A DNA stretch of 64,000 nt from Nocardia jejuensis NBRC 103114. GTDB taxonomy: Bacteria; Actinomycetota; Actinomycetes; Mycobacteriales; Mycobacteriaceae. Made by a program: the position numbers and the translations under genes. Below, piece by piece: positions 7,236 to 15,488 of this stretch. The notes beneath the pieces are model-generated. The model had not been told where the DNA came from and searched no databases. It saw only the letters and a program-made list of their open reading frames with translations. Where the stretch lies: positions 62,001 to 126,000 of the forward strand of contig NZ_BDBU01000030.1 of the NCBI RefSeq assembly GCF_001613145.1, written 5' to 3'. The first letter of the stretch is position 1, and each line of letters opens with the position of its first letter.

Positions 7236-10200
7236 ATGGGCTGGCATCACGGACCACCCACGTGGTCGGAGTTGGAACGGGTGCTGTCCGGACGACCCGA
7301 TCCGGCGCGGCCCGTTCCCGAGGGCGACGGCGGCGACAGCCCGGCCTGGTCGCGCAGACGGGAGAAATACGAGGCCGGGGGGCTGCTTCGGCCCGAAGGG
7401 CCGGTGGTGCCGTACGCCGAACTGCACACCCACTCCGCCTACAGCTTCCTCGACGGTGCGAGCCAGCCCGAGGAACTGGTGGAGGAGGCGGTGCGCCTCG
7501 GGCTCGAGGCGCTCGCGCTCACCGACCACGACGGGTTCTACGGGGTGGTGCGATTCGCGGAGGCGGCCCGGGAATGGGGGATGCCGACCGTGTTCGGTGC
7601 GGAGCTCTCGATCGGCACCGCTGCCCGGCCGGGTGCGCATCTGGCACCGCGCGGTGGGCGGCGGGGCCGCAAGCAGGCCCCCGCCGTGGGAGCGCTGCCG
7701 CTCGACGTCACCGACTCCGCCCCGCGCACCGGATCGCCCGATCCCACCGGTCCGCATCTGCTGGTGCTGGCGCGCGGACAGGAGGGCTACCGGCGGCTGT
7801 CCCGGGAGATGGCCGCCGCGCACATGGCGGCGGGGGAGAAGGGAATCCTGCGCTACGACCTGGACCGGCTCACCGAGGCGGCGGGCGGGCACTGGCATGT
7901 GCTCACCGGATGCCGGAAAGGGGCTGTGCGCCAGGCACTCACGCGCGGCGATGCCGCCGCCGAGGCCGCCCTGCTGGATCTGATGGAGCGATTCGGGCGC
8001 GAACACGTGAGCGTGGAGCTCACCCACCACGGCATCCCCGAGGACGACGAGCGCAATGCCCGGCTCGTCGCGATCGCCGATCGGGTGGGATTGCCCGTAC
8101 TCGCCACTACCGGAGCGCATTTCGCGGGGCCGCCGCAGCGGCGGCGGGCCATGGCGCTGGCCGCCATCCGGGCTCGGCAGAGCCTGGACGAGATGGCCGG
8201 TTGGCTGGCCCCCACCGGTGGCGCGCATCTGCGCTCCGGCGCGGAGATGGCGCGGCTGTTCGCGCAGAGCCCGGAGGCGGTGGCCAATGCGGCCGCCCTG
8301 GCCCGGGAGTGCGCGTTCGATCTGCGTTTGATCGCGCCGCAGCTGCCGCCCTTCGACGTGCCGCCCGGGCACGACGAGAGTTCGTGGTTGCGGGAACTCA
8401 CCATGATGGGCGCGGCCCGGCGCTACGGCCCGCGCGCGGGAAACGCGCGGGCGTACCGACAGCTCGAACACGAGCTGGCGGTGATCTCCGAGCTGAAGTT
8501 CCCGGGCTACTTCCTGGTGGTGCACGACATCGTGAGCTTCTGCAAGGACAACGACATCCTGTGTCAGGGAAGGGGTTCCGCGGCCAACTCGGCCGTCTGC
8601 TACGCCATCGGCATCACCAATGTGGATCCGGTCGAGAACAAACTGCTGTTCGAACGGTTCCTGGCGCCGGAGCGGGACGGGCCGCCCGATATCGACGTGG
8701 ACATCGAATCCGATCGCCGGGAGGAGGCGATCCAGCACGTCTACGCCAAGTACGGGCGCGAGTACGCGGCGCAGGTGGCCAATGTGATCACCTATCGAGG
8801 GCGGTCCGCGGTGCGCGATGCCGCTCGCGCCCTGGGGTTTTCGCCCGGTCAGCAGGACGCGTGGAGCAAGCAGGTGAGCCGCTGGACCGGGGTGTCCGGG
8901 GAGGAGCACACCGACATTCCGGCGGACGTGCTCGGCCTTGCCGGTGAACTGGAGGGTCTGCCGAGGCATTTGGGCATTCACTCCGGTGGCATGGTGATCT
9001 GCGATCGGCCGATCGCGGACGTCTGCCCGACCGAATGGGCGCGCATGGCCAACCGCAGCGTCCTGCAGTGGGACAAGGACGACTGTGCCGCAGCGGGATT
9101 GGTAAAATTCGACCTGCTGGGCCTGGGCATGCTGTCGGCGCTGCACTACATGATCGACCTGGTGCGCGAGCACAAGGAGCAGACCGTCGAGCTGTTCCGG
9201 CTGGATCTGTCCGAGGCCGCGGTGTACGAGATGCTGTGCCGCGCCGACTCGGTGGGCGTGTTCCAGGTGGAATCGCGGGCGCAGATGGCGACCCTGCCGC
9301 GCTTGAAACCGCGCACCTTCTACGACCTGGTGGTGGAGGTGGCGCTCATTCGCCCCGGACCCATCCAGGGTGGTTCCGTGCACCCGTACATCCGCCGCCG
9401 CAACGGCCAGGAGAAGGTGGACTACGACCATCCGGCACTGGAGAATTCGCTGGAACGGACTCTGGGCATCCCGCTGTTCCAGGAGCAGCTCATGCAGATG
9501 GCCGTGGACGTCGCGGGATTCACCGCCGCCGAGGCGGATCAGCTGCGCCGCGCCATGGGCTCCAAGCGGTCCACCGACAAGATGGAGCGACTGCGCGAAC
9601 GCTTCTACCAGGGCATGCGCGATCTGCACGGCATCACCGGCGAGAAGGCCGACCGCATCTACGAGAAGGTGTACGCCTTCGCGAATTTCGGTTTCCCCGA
9701 GAGCCATTCACAGAGCTTCGCCTCCCTGGTCTTCTATTCGTCCTGGTTCAAACTGCACCATCCGGCGGCCTTCTGCGCCGGACTGCTGCGTGCGCAGCCG
9801 ATGGGTTTCTACTCCCCGCAGTCCCTGGTGGCCGACGCGCGCAGGCACGGCGTGGCGGTGCACGGTCCCGATATCAACCACAGTCTGGCCGAGGCCACCT
9901 TGGAGGCCCGGGGCATGCAGATCCGCCTGGGCCTGGCCGCGGTCCGCCACATCGGCACGGAATTGGCCGAGAAGATCGTCGAGGCCCGTGCGGACACCCC
10001 CTACGCCTCGTTCCTGGATCTCACCGGCCGCGTGGAACTGACTGTGCCCCAAGCTGAATCCCTGGCGACCGCGGGCGCGCTCGGCAGTCTCGGCATCACC
10101 CGCCGCCAGGCCCTCTGGGCCGCGGGCGCGGCCGCCGGGGAGCGCCCCGATCGCCTGCCCGGCACCGGCGCGGTCACCGACGCCCCCGCCCTGCCCGGCA

Positions 10201-10613
10201 TGAGCGATCTGGAACTGGCGGCAGCCGATGTCTGGGCCACCGGCGTCTCCCCGGACAGCTATCCCACCGAATTCCTGCGCCCCCGGCTCGATGCCCTCGG
10301 CGTCGTCCCCGCCGCCCATCTGCTCGATATCCGGGACGGCACAAGGGTTCTCGTCGGCGGCGCGGTCACCCACCGCCAGCGCCCCGCCACCGCCGGCGGC
10401 GTCACCTTCCTCAATCTGGAGGACGAAACCGGCATGGTCAACGTCGTCTGCTCGGTCGGCCTGTGGGCTCGCTACCGCCGCCTGGCCCAATCCGCCCCCG
10501 CCCTGCTCATCCGAGGCCGAGTGCAGAACGCCGAAGGCGCGGTCACCGTCGTAGCCGACCATCTCCAACGCATGGACCTGCGCATAGAGGCCCGCTCCCG
10601 AGACTTCCGCTGA
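7236..10613 (+). CDS. dnaE2: Error-prone DNA polymerase III alpha subunit DnaE2
   Basis: Protein of 1125 aa, the usual DnaE2 length. ATG 7236 has AAAGGAGGT 5 nt upstream; an in-frame ATG at 7197 lies inside the LexA box and is rejected. Domains in order: PHP domain with HTHS (His64, His66), the C-family polymerase palm with PDIDVDIESD (Asp485, 487 and 489 are the metal-binding acids), fingers, and a C-terminal OB fold (VTFLNLEDETGMVN). It lacks the long tau-binding tail of replicative DnaE1. It performs SOS-induced translesion synthesis and drives damage-induced mutagenesis, normally with ImuA'/ImuB, which are not in this window. It ends convergently with trmL, 70 bp apart. Confidence 0.97.
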   Translation: MGWHHGPPTWSELERVLSGRPDPARPVPEGDGGDSPAWSRRREKYEAGGLLRPEGPVVPYAELHTHSAYSFLDGASQPEELVEEAVRLGLEALALTDHDGFYGVVRFAEAAREWGMPTVFGAELSIGTAARPGAHLAPRGGRRGRKQAPAVGALPLDVTDSAPRTGSPDPTGPHLLVLARGQEGYRRLSREMAAAHMAAGEKGILRYDLDRLTEAAGGHWHVLTGCRKGAVRQALTRGDAAAEAALLDLMERFGREHVSVELTHHGIPEDDERNARLVAIADRVGLPVLATTGAHFAGPPQRRRAMALAAIRARQSLDEMAGWLAPTGGAHLRSGAEMARLFAQSPEAVANAAALARECAFDLRLIAPQLPPFDVPPGHDESSWLRELTMMGAARRYGPRAGNARAYRQLEHELAVISELKFPGYFLVVHDIVSFCKDNDILCQGRGSAANSAVCYAIGITNVDPVENKLLFERFLAPERDGPPDIDVDIESDRREEAIQHVYAKYGREYAAQVANVITYRGRSAVRDAARALGFSPGQQDAWSKQVSRWTGVSGEEHTDIPADVLGLAGELEGLPRHLGIHSGGMVICDRPIADVCPTEWARMANRSVLQWDKDDCAAAGLVKFDLLGLGMLSALHYMIDLVREHKEQTVELFRLDLSEAAVYEMLCRADSVGVFQVESRAQMATLPRLKPRTFYDLVVEVALIRPGPIQGGSVHPYIRRRNGQEKVDYDHPALENSLERTLGIPLFQEQLMQMAVDVAGFTAAEADQLRRAMGSKRSTDKMERLRERFYQGMRDLHGITGEKADRIYEKVYAFANFGFPESHSQSFASLVFYSSWFKLHHPAAFCAGLLRAQPMGFYSPQSLVADARRHGVAVHGPDINHSLAEATLEARGMQIRLGLAAVRHIGTELAEKIVEARADTPYASFLDLTGRVELTVPQAESLATAGALGSLGITRRQALWAAGAAAGERPDRLPGTGAVTDAPALPGMSDLELAAADVWATGVSPDSYPTEFLRPRLDALGVVPAAHLLDIRDGTRVLVGGAVTHRQRPATAGGVTFLNLEDETGMVNVVCSVGLWARYRRLAQSAPALLIRGRVQNAEGAVTVVADHLQRMDLRIEARSRDFR

Positions 10614-10683
10614 GACACGATGTCCCCGAACGAGAGCGCTCCCGGACCGCTCACCGCCGGGAACGACTTCCCCCGTCACACAC

Positions 10684-11160
10684 CTACACCGCGCCGGGGA
10701 AGCCCAACTGGCGCCAGGCTTCGTAGACCGCGACGGCGGCGGCGTTGGAGAGGTTCATGGAGCGGCGGCCGGGGAGCATGGGGATGCGGAGGCGCTCGGT
10801 GATCCGGGGGTCCGACAGGACGTCCTCGGGGAGGCCGGTGGGTTCGGGGCCGAACAGCAGGGCGTCGCCGTCGCGGTAGGCGATGTCGGTGTTGCGGGTG
10901 GTGGCGGCCGCGGTGAAGGCGAAGACGCGCTCGGGGGCGATGGCCTCCCAGGCGGCGGGCAGGTTCGGGTGGACCGTGACAGCGGCCAGATCGTGGTAGT
11001 CCAGGCCCGCGCGGCGCAGTTTCGGCTCGGACAGGTCGAAGCCGAGGGGTTCGATCAGGTGCAGGTGGCAGCCGGTACCGGCGGCCAGGCGAATGGCGTT
11101 GCCGGTATTGGGCGGGATGCGCGGTTCGAAGAACACCAGATGGAACACGCGCTCCAGCAT
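10684..11160 (-). CDS. trmL: tRNA (cytidine/uridine-34 2'-O)-methyltransferase TrmL
   Basis: SPOUT methyltransferase of 158 aa that methylates the wobble-base ribose of tRNA-Leu isoacceptors in characterised homologues. Family motifs are all present: EPRIPPNTGNAIRL at the N-terminus, LLFGPEPTGLP in the middle and IPMLPGRRSMNLSNAAAV forming the SAM-binding trefoil knot at the C-terminus. The length matches the minimal TrmL/YibK subfamily without an RNA-binding extension. It corresponds in position to Rv3366 (spoU). The start ATG 11160 has no good ribosome site; the start is divergent from the DUF3017 gene with only 64 bp between. Confidence 0.93.
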   Translation of the reverse strand: MLERVFHLVFFEPRIPPNTGNAIRLAAGTGCHLHLIEPLGFDLSEPKLRRAGLDYHDLAAVTVHPNLPAAWEAIAPERVFAFTAAATTRNTDIAYRDGDALLFGPEPTGLPEDVLSDPRITERLRIPMLPGRRSMNLSNAAAVAVYEAWRQLGFPGAV

Positions 11161-11224
11161 CTCAGATTTGACCGGCTGGACCGGGAGGGGACCCCTGGTC
11201 CAGGTCGGTAGTTACACTCGGCGC

Positions 11225-11542
11225 GTGAGCCCAGCCCATGCCGCGCCCGAAAGCCGCAACAGTCGCACCGGCGCGTTCGTCCGGGACAATCTGCCGATGC
11301 TGCTGGTCGCCGTGGTGATGGTGGTGGCGGTGGTGTTCCTGGCCTGGGACAGATGGCGGCGCGGAACGTTCTTCTTCGGTGGTGCGACGCTGCTGGCGGC
11401 GGCATTGCGGATGCTGCTGCCGGCCGATCGAGTGGGCCTGCTCGCGGTGCGCGGCAAGGTCTTCGATGTGGTGTGGATGACCGTGCTCGGTGTCGCGATC
11501 ATCGTGTTGGCGTGGACCATCAGCAGCCTCGGCGTCACTTAG
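11225..11542 (+). CDS. DUF3017 small membrane protein
   Basis: Protein of 105 aa with a short cytosolic N-terminus and three predicted membrane segments (DNLPMLLVAVVMVVAVVFLA, the FGGATLLAAALRMLLP region, and VVWMTVLGVAIIVLAW). This composition and length fit the actinobacterial DUF3017 family, whose function is unknown. GTG 11225 is chosen: a -10-like TACACT (11213-11218) lies 6 nt before it and there is no ribosome site, so the mRNA is probably leaderless; the frame is open upstream but overlaps trmL. Its last bases overlap the stop of a convergent 52-codon ORF. Confidence 0.75.
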   Translation: MSPAHAAPESRNSRTGAFVRDNLPMLLVAVVMVVAVVFLAWDRWRRGTFFFGGATLLAAALRMLLPADRVGLLAVRGKVFDVVWMTVLGVAIIVLAWTISSLGVT

Positions 11543-11697
11543 ACCGTCAGGCGGCGGCCGAGTTCGCGGCGCAACACCTCCTGTGCGGGGAGTCGTTCGA
11601 GCACCCGCAGCACGGCGGGGCGTAGCTCGCGCTGTTCGTCTTCCGACAGCAGTCCGACGAGGTCTCGTAGTTCCATGTCATCGAATGGTGACGTCAT
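11539..11697 (-). CDS. Candidate 52-aa charged small protein (leaderless)
   Basis: An ATG-to-TAA frame encoding 52 residues, beginning MTSPFDDMELRDLVGLLSED and followed by a Leu/Arg/Glu-rich amphipathic stretch ending RRELGRRLTV. The 3' end overlaps the DUF3017 stop by 4 nt on the opposite strand. TACAGT (11705-11710 read on the minus strand) lies 7 nt before the ATG, the leaderless spacing seen at many other genes here. The regular Leu spacing suggests one or two helices. No family is recognised. It could be a chance frame in GC-rich DNA, but promoter spacing and composition argue for a gene. Confidence 0.45.
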   Translation of the reverse strand: MTSPFDDMELRDLVGLLSEDEQRELRPAVLRVLERLPAQEVLRRELGRRLTV

Positions 11698-11803
11698 GGG
11701 AAACACTGTACGTAGCCGCGTTTCGCACGTTGTTAATTCCCGCGATCGGTTACGGAGGTGTCACCCCGATGAAACCGTCAGTGGGTCAGGACAATTCGTA
11801 CGA

Positions 11804-11859
11804 AACAGGCCGGACATCCAGCGGTGTTGCAGTGCTACTGGAAGACCGTCCGGCCTGTT
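11804..11859 (-). terminator. Long hairpin downstream of metX
   Basis: A 12-bp perfect outer stem (11804-11815 with 11848-11859) encloses a 32-nt region that itself can form an inner TCCAG/CTGGA stem. It lies about 75 nt past the metX stop on the minus strand, after the imperfect 22-bp repeats. It is a likely terminator for metYX. Confidence 0.5.
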
Positions 11860-11865
11860 CTTAAC

Positions 11866-11922
11866 GAGATTCACTCAGCGTCTTTACGGGATCCGTTCAG
11901 GGTCCCCGTGGGATTCGCTCAG
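11866..11922 (-). repeat. Three imperfect 22-bp tandem repeats after metX
   Basis: GAGATTCACTCAG (11866), GGGATCCGTTCAG (11888) and GGGATTCGCTCAG (11910) on the plus strand recur with an exact 22-bp period. They start just beyond the metX stop codon. Copies have drifted, so the array is older than the near-identical ones elsewhere in the window. Confidence 0.6.
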
Positions 11923-11933
11923 GGAGGCCGAAA

Positions 11934-13097
11934 TCAGGGCCGGGCCGCGCGCGTCGCGCGGGCCAGATCCATCGTCTCGATCATGAGCTTGCCGACCTGT
12001 TCGGTCTCGGTGAGGAACCCGTCGTGCCCGTCGCGCGAGCGAACGATCTCGAGGCCCTTGCACCCGGGCAGCAGCTCCGCGAGCTCCGCCTGGGTCCGCA
12101 GCGGATACAGGCGATCGGAATCCACGCCGCCGATCACGCAGGGCACCTCGGTGCGCGCGAGCGCCGCCTCGACGCCGCCGCGCCCGCGGCCGACGTCGTG
12201 CCGGTTCATGGCTTCGGTCAGCAGCACGTAGGTGGCCGGATCGAAGCGCGAGATCAACTTGTCCGCCTGGTACTCCAGATAGGACTGCACCGCGTAACGC
12301 CCACCGTCCCAGGGGTTCTCCTCACCCTGGCCGTGGTTCTCGAAGCGATGGTCGAGTTCGAACTCGGTCCGATAGGTCAGGTGCGCGATGCGGCGGGCGA
12401 TGCCCATGCCGGTCATCGGCGCCCGGCCGGAACCGTGGTAGTTGCCGCCCTGCCAGTCCGGATCGGACCGGATGGCGGCCATCTGGGTGGTCTGGGTGCC
12501 GATCTGATCGGCGGTGGCGCGTGCGCCGACCGCGAGAACCAGTGCTGCGCCGACCTTCTCGGGATGCCCGATCATCCACTCGAGCACGCGCATGCCGCCC
12601 ATCGAGCCGCCGACCACCGCCGCGAGCCGGTCGATGCCGAGCAGGTCGACCAGCTTCACCTCGGCCGTCACCTGATCGCGAATGGAGATCTCGGGAAACC
12701 GTGCGCCCCAAGGCTTTCCATCCGCCGCCAGCGACGCCGGCCCGGTGCTGCCCTTGCAGCCGCCGAACACGTTGGTGGCGATGACGCACCACTCGCGGGT
12801 GTCGATCGCCGCGCCCTCGCCGACGATGCCGTCCCACCAGCCGGGCTGCGCGTGATGCACGTCGACCGAACCGACCACGTGCGAATCACCGGTCAGCGCG
12901 TGCTCGACGAGCACGATGTTGTCCGCATTAGCCGAGGGTTCGCCCCAGCGCTGTACCGCCAGCGTCACGTCGGGGACGACGACCCCGCTCTCGAGCTCGA
13001 CGTCCCCGATCGCGATGCTGCCGAGCGTCCCGTCCGGCGGCGGAAGCCGAAGTTCCGCCGCTGAACGAGAGGTGCTCGATTCGATGTTCACGGTCAA
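11934..13097 (-). CDS. metX: Homoserine O-acetyltransferase
   Basis: Protein of 387 aa that acetylates homoserine with acetyl-CoA, the committed step of the methionine branch. It is an alpha/beta hydrolase with nucleophile Ser165 in GGSMGGMRVLEW, acid in GGVDSDRLYP and His in SRDGHDGFL. The early signature ALTGDSHVVG, the GWWDG segment and TNVFGGCKGSTGP are typical of the MetX family (M. tuberculosis Rv3341). It overlaps metY by 4 nt (ATGA), so the two are translationally coupled and share the SAM riboswitch/leader upstream of metY. Direct sulfhydrylation by MetY follows. Confidence 0.97.
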   Translation of the reverse strand: MTVNIESSTSRSAAELRLPPPDGTLGSIAIGDVELESGVVVPDVTLAVQRWGEPSANADNIVLVEHALTGDSHVVGSVDVHHAQPGWWDGIVGEGAAIDTREWCVIATNVFGGCKGSTGPASLAADGKPWGARFPEISIRDQVTAEVKLVDLLGIDRLAAVVGGSMGGMRVLEWMIGHPEKVGAALVLAVGARATADQIGTQTTQMAAIRSDPDWQGGNYHGSGRAPMTGMGIARRIAHLTYRTEFELDHRFENHGQGEENPWDGGRYAVQSYLEYQADKLISRFDPATYVLLTEAMNRHDVGRGRGGVEAALARTEVPCVIGGVDSDRLYPLRTQAELAELLPGCKGLEIVRSRDGHDGFLTETEQVGKLMIETMDLARATRAARP

Positions 13098-14431
13098 CTC
13101 GTGGCCGCCGTCAGTCCGGCGCGGAGATCGGCCAGGATGTCCTCGATACCCTCGATGCCCACGGCCAGACGCACCAGACCAGGCGTGACGCCGGAAGCGA
13201 GCTGCTCCTCGGGCGTCAGCTGCGAATGCGTGGTGGAGGCCGGGTGGATCACGAGCGAGCGCACATCCCCGATGTTAGCGACATGGCTGTGCAGCACCAG
13301 TGCGTCCACGAACTTCTTGCCCGCGTCGACGCCGCCGGCCAGTTCGAAGGACACGATCGCGCCGACACCCTTCGGGGCCAGTTGTTTGCCACGCTCGAAC
13401 CAGGGCGAGCCGGGCAGTCCGGCGTAGAACACCTTCTCCACCCCGGGCTGCTCGGCCAGGAACTCCGCGACGGCCTGCGCGTTGGACACGTGCCGCTCCA
13501 CCCGCAGGCTCAGCGTTTCGATGCCCTGGCTGATCAGGAAGGCGTTGAACGGTGAGACGGCCGCGCCGAGGTCGCGCAGCAGTTGCACGCGCGCCTTGAG
13601 CGCATAGGCCGGAGCGCCCAGATCGGCGAACACCACACCGTGGTAGCTGGGATCCGCGGTGGTGAAGCCGGGGAAGCGGGACTTGCCCTCGGCGTCGGTC
13701 ACGGTCCAGTCGAAGGCGCCGCCGTCCACGATCACGCCCGCGACGGCCGAACCGTGCCCGCCCAGGTACTTGGTGGCCGAGTGCACGACGATGTCGGCGC
13801 CCTGCTTCAGCGGCTGGATCAGGTACGGGGTGGCGACCGTGTTGTCCACGATCAGCGGGATGCCCGCCGCGTGCGCCACATCCGAGATGCCCGGGATGTC
13901 GAAGATGGAGCTGCTCGGGTTGGCGACGGTCTCGCCGTAGAACGCCTTGGTGTTGGGCCGGATGGCGGCCTTCCACTGCTCCAGGTCGTCCGGATCCTCG
14001 ACGAAGCTGACCTCGATGCCCAGCTTGGGCAGCGAGTAGTGGAAGAGGTTGTAGGTGCCGCCGTACAGGTGCGGGCTGGACACGATGTGGTCCCCGGCCT
14101 GCGCCAGGTTCAGGATCGCGTAGGTCTCCGCGGCCTGTCCCGAGGCCAGCAGCAGCGCCGCCACGCCACCCTCGAGGGCGGCCACGCGCTGCTCCACCGC
14201 GTCCTGGGTGGGGTTCATGATGCGGGTGTAGATATTGCCCGGCTCGGCGAGACCGAACAGCGCGGCGGCGTGATCGGTGTCGCGGAAGGCGTACGAGGTC
14301 GTCTGGTAGATCGGCAGGGCGCGGGCGCCGGTGCTGGCGTCGGGGGCCTGGCCGACGTGGACCTGCTTGGTCTCGAAGGACCAGTCGGCAGGGTCTGCGG
14401 ACAGGGCAGCGGGCGCGTTCGAGTCACTCAT
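13094..14431 (-). CDS. metY: O-acetylhomoserine sulfhydrylase (aminocarboxypropyltransferase)
   Basis: PLP enzyme of 445 aa that converts O-acetylhomoserine plus sulfide to homocysteine. The Cys/Met-metabolism fold is complete: TKQVHVGQ at the N-terminus, SGQAAETYA and SSPHLYGGTYNLF around the cofactor, DNTVATPYLIQPL, and the Schiff-base Lys221 in HSATKYLGGHG. The length matches the long MetY subfamily (Rv3340, called metC there). GGAG lies 6 nt before ATG 14431. A poly-Cys leader ORF ends 45 bp upstream and a SAM-IV aptamer precedes that. First gene of metY-metX. Confidence 0.97.
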   Translation of the reverse strand: MSDSNAPAALSADPADWSFETKQVHVGQAPDASTGARALPIYQTTSYAFRDTDHAAALFGLAEPGNIYTRIMNPTQDAVEQRVAALEGGVAALLLASGQAAETYAILNLAQAGDHIVSSPHLYGGTYNLFHYSLPKLGIEVSFVEDPDDLEQWKAAIRPNTKAFYGETVANPSSSIFDIPGISDVAHAAGIPLIVDNTVATPYLIQPLKQGADIVVHSATKYLGGHGSAVAGVIVDGGAFDWTVTDAEGKSRFPGFTTADPSYHGVVFADLGAPAYALKARVQLLRDLGAAVSPFNAFLISQGIETLSLRVERHVSNAQAVAEFLAEQPGVEKVFYAGLPGSPWFERGKQLAPKGVGAIVSFELAGGVDAGKKFVDALVLHSHVANIGDVRSLVIHPASTTHSQLTPEEQLASGVTPGLVRLAVGIEGIEDILADLRAGLTAATS

Positions 14432-14476
14432 GTCATGCTCCAGGAATACGAGGTCGCCGATTGGCGGAGTGGATGG

Positions 14477-14512
14477 CTATCGGAAGGCGAATTGGCTTCG
14501 ACAACAACACAT
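14477..14512 (-). CDS. Poly-cysteine leader peptide (MCCCRSQFAFR) of metYX
   Basis: Eleven-codon ORF reading MCCCRSQFAFR, with three consecutive TGT codons right after the start. A perfect AGGAGG (14525-14520) lies 7 nt upstream, so it is very likely translated. It sits between the SAM-IV aptamer and metY. Poly-Cys short ORFs acting as cysteine-responsive attenuators are known in mycobacteria; by analogy, ribosome stalling on Cys codons under Cys shortage would alter the RNA fold ahead of metY. Possible competing pairings downstream are CCGAT with ATCGG and CGCC with GGCG, between the leader end and the metY ribosome site. Function is inferred from position and composition. Confidence 0.8.
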   Translation of the reverse strand: MCCCRSQFAFR

Positions 14513-14529
14513 CTCGGTGCCTCCTACAG

Positions 14530-14640
14530 TGCGCTTGCGCTCGGCCTTCGAACGCCCGGTCTTCACCCGGAGCACCCCACCGCAGCTGGAGGGTTGCCGA
14601 TCAGCGAGCCGGGGCTTGGCGCTGATGCTCTTGACCTGTT
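14530..14640 (-). ncRNA. SAM-IV riboswitch controlling metY-metX
   Basis: Read on the minus strand, the segment shows the SAM-I/IV core: GCGCCAAGCCCCGGCTCGCT, then CGGCAACCCTCCA, then GCGGTGGGGTGCTCCGGGTG, closed by a GGTC/GACC P1 helix (14636-14633 with 14561-14558). This matches what I recall of actinobacterial SAM-IV aptamers preceding met genes. A GCGC-AA-GCGC hairpin follows, then the leader-peptide ribosome site. It begins about 9 nt after the stop of the upstream tetR gene, so the promoter must lie within that gene's 3' end. Exact ends are approximate. Confidence 0.88.
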
Positions 14641-14648
14641 TCGGGATT

Positions 14649-15350
14649 CTAACGGTGCGAGGAGTCGGCCGCCGCGACGGGGAGGGCACAACTCTTCGCG
14701 AACTCTTCGTACGCGCCGATGACGTTGTTCACAAGGGTTTGAACCGAGGTTGTGGAGGAGCAGTCCGGGAATTCCGAGTCGGAGTCGAACTCGCATTCCA
14801 TGCCGACGCGCACGATGCCGTGCCAGGTGGCCGCGATCAGCCGGACCGGCATGGCGTCGACCGAGGTGCGCAGGCGCTCGGCCAGCACGAGGGTCATGGC
14901 CCGGGTCTTGGTGTCGGCGGCTTCGAGACTCTGCGCGCGGACGGTGGGACTGCCGCGGGTGATGCGCTGCATTTGCTGGAACCAGCGGAACGGCACCGGG
15001 TTGTCACCCTCGATGACCTGGTCCACCACGGCCAGGAACGAATCGAGCAGCGCCTGCAGCTCGTTGCCGGTGACCGGCTGCGCGCGCAGCTGATCGGCGA
15101 CCGCGGCGCCCCAATCCTCGACGGGGGCGATGACGATCGCCTCCTTGTTGTCGAAGTACCGGTTCACGGTGCGCGGTGAGACGTCCGCGGCGTCGGCGAT
15201 CTGCTCGACGGTGGTGGCCTCGAATCCCTGGGAATCGCACAGCGCGAGGGCCACGTCGATGATTCGCGTCCGGGTCTGCTGCTTCTTGCGTTCGCGCAGG
15301 CCCGGCTTCTGACGCTCCAGCACGGCGGCGTGCGCTGAGGACTCGGACAT
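14649..15350 (-). CDS. TetR-family repressor, divergent to MFS exporter
   Basis: Regulator of 233 aa. The N-terminal HTH (about 20-75) is clear: RERKKQQTRTRIIDVALALC, TVEQIADAADVSPRTVNRYF, DNKEAIV. The C-terminal ligand domain is about 150 aa. ATG 15350 is preferred over an upstream in-frame start because TATGAT (15357-15362, minus strand) lies 6 nt before it, the leaderless arrangement. It is divergent from a DHA2 drug exporter, with an inverted repeat at 15409-15437 covering the exporter -35. The usual reading is ligand-relieved repression of the pump and of itself. Confidence 0.88.
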   Translation of the reverse strand: MSESSAHAAVLERQKPGLRERKKQQTRTRIIDVALALCDSQGFEATTVEQIADAADVSPRTVNRYFDNKEAIVIAPVEDWGAAVADQLRAQPVTGNELQALLDSFLAVVDQVIEGDNPVPFRWFQQMQRITRGSPTVRAQSLEAADTKTRAMTLVLAERLRTSVDAMPVRLIAATWHGIVRVGMECEFDSDSEFPDCSSTTSVQTLVNNVIGAYEEFAKSCALPVAAADSSHR

Positions 15351-15408
15351 ACCGCAATCATATCCCGACCCGCGCTGATTGTGACTTGAACCGCCAACTG
15401 TCTGACTG

Positions 15409-15437
15409 CGACATTTTTCTCTTGACGCCAAATGTCG
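15409..15437 (+). promoter_or_regulatory. Inverted-repeat operator in tetR/MFS intergenic region
   Basis: CGACATTT (15409-15416) and AAATGTCG (15430-15437) form perfect 8-bp half sites 13 bp apart. A TTGACG -35-like element (15422-15427) lies between them. This would let the divergent TetR protein block exporter transcription. Confidence 0.5.
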
Positions 15438-15488
15438 GACGGTGCCACGATGGGTCCCGGGTGTTCGGAGAGTCCACGAGGAGAAGAC

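Noticed and set aside
7020..9707. 895-codon open frame antisense to dnaE2
   Set aside because: High GC makes the opposite strand of long genes open. The translation is His/Arg/Gln-rich, has no domain and lies wholly over DnaE2 and its promoter.
12024..13064. 346-codon plus-strand frame over metX
   Set aside because: Antisense shadow of a well-supported enzyme gene.
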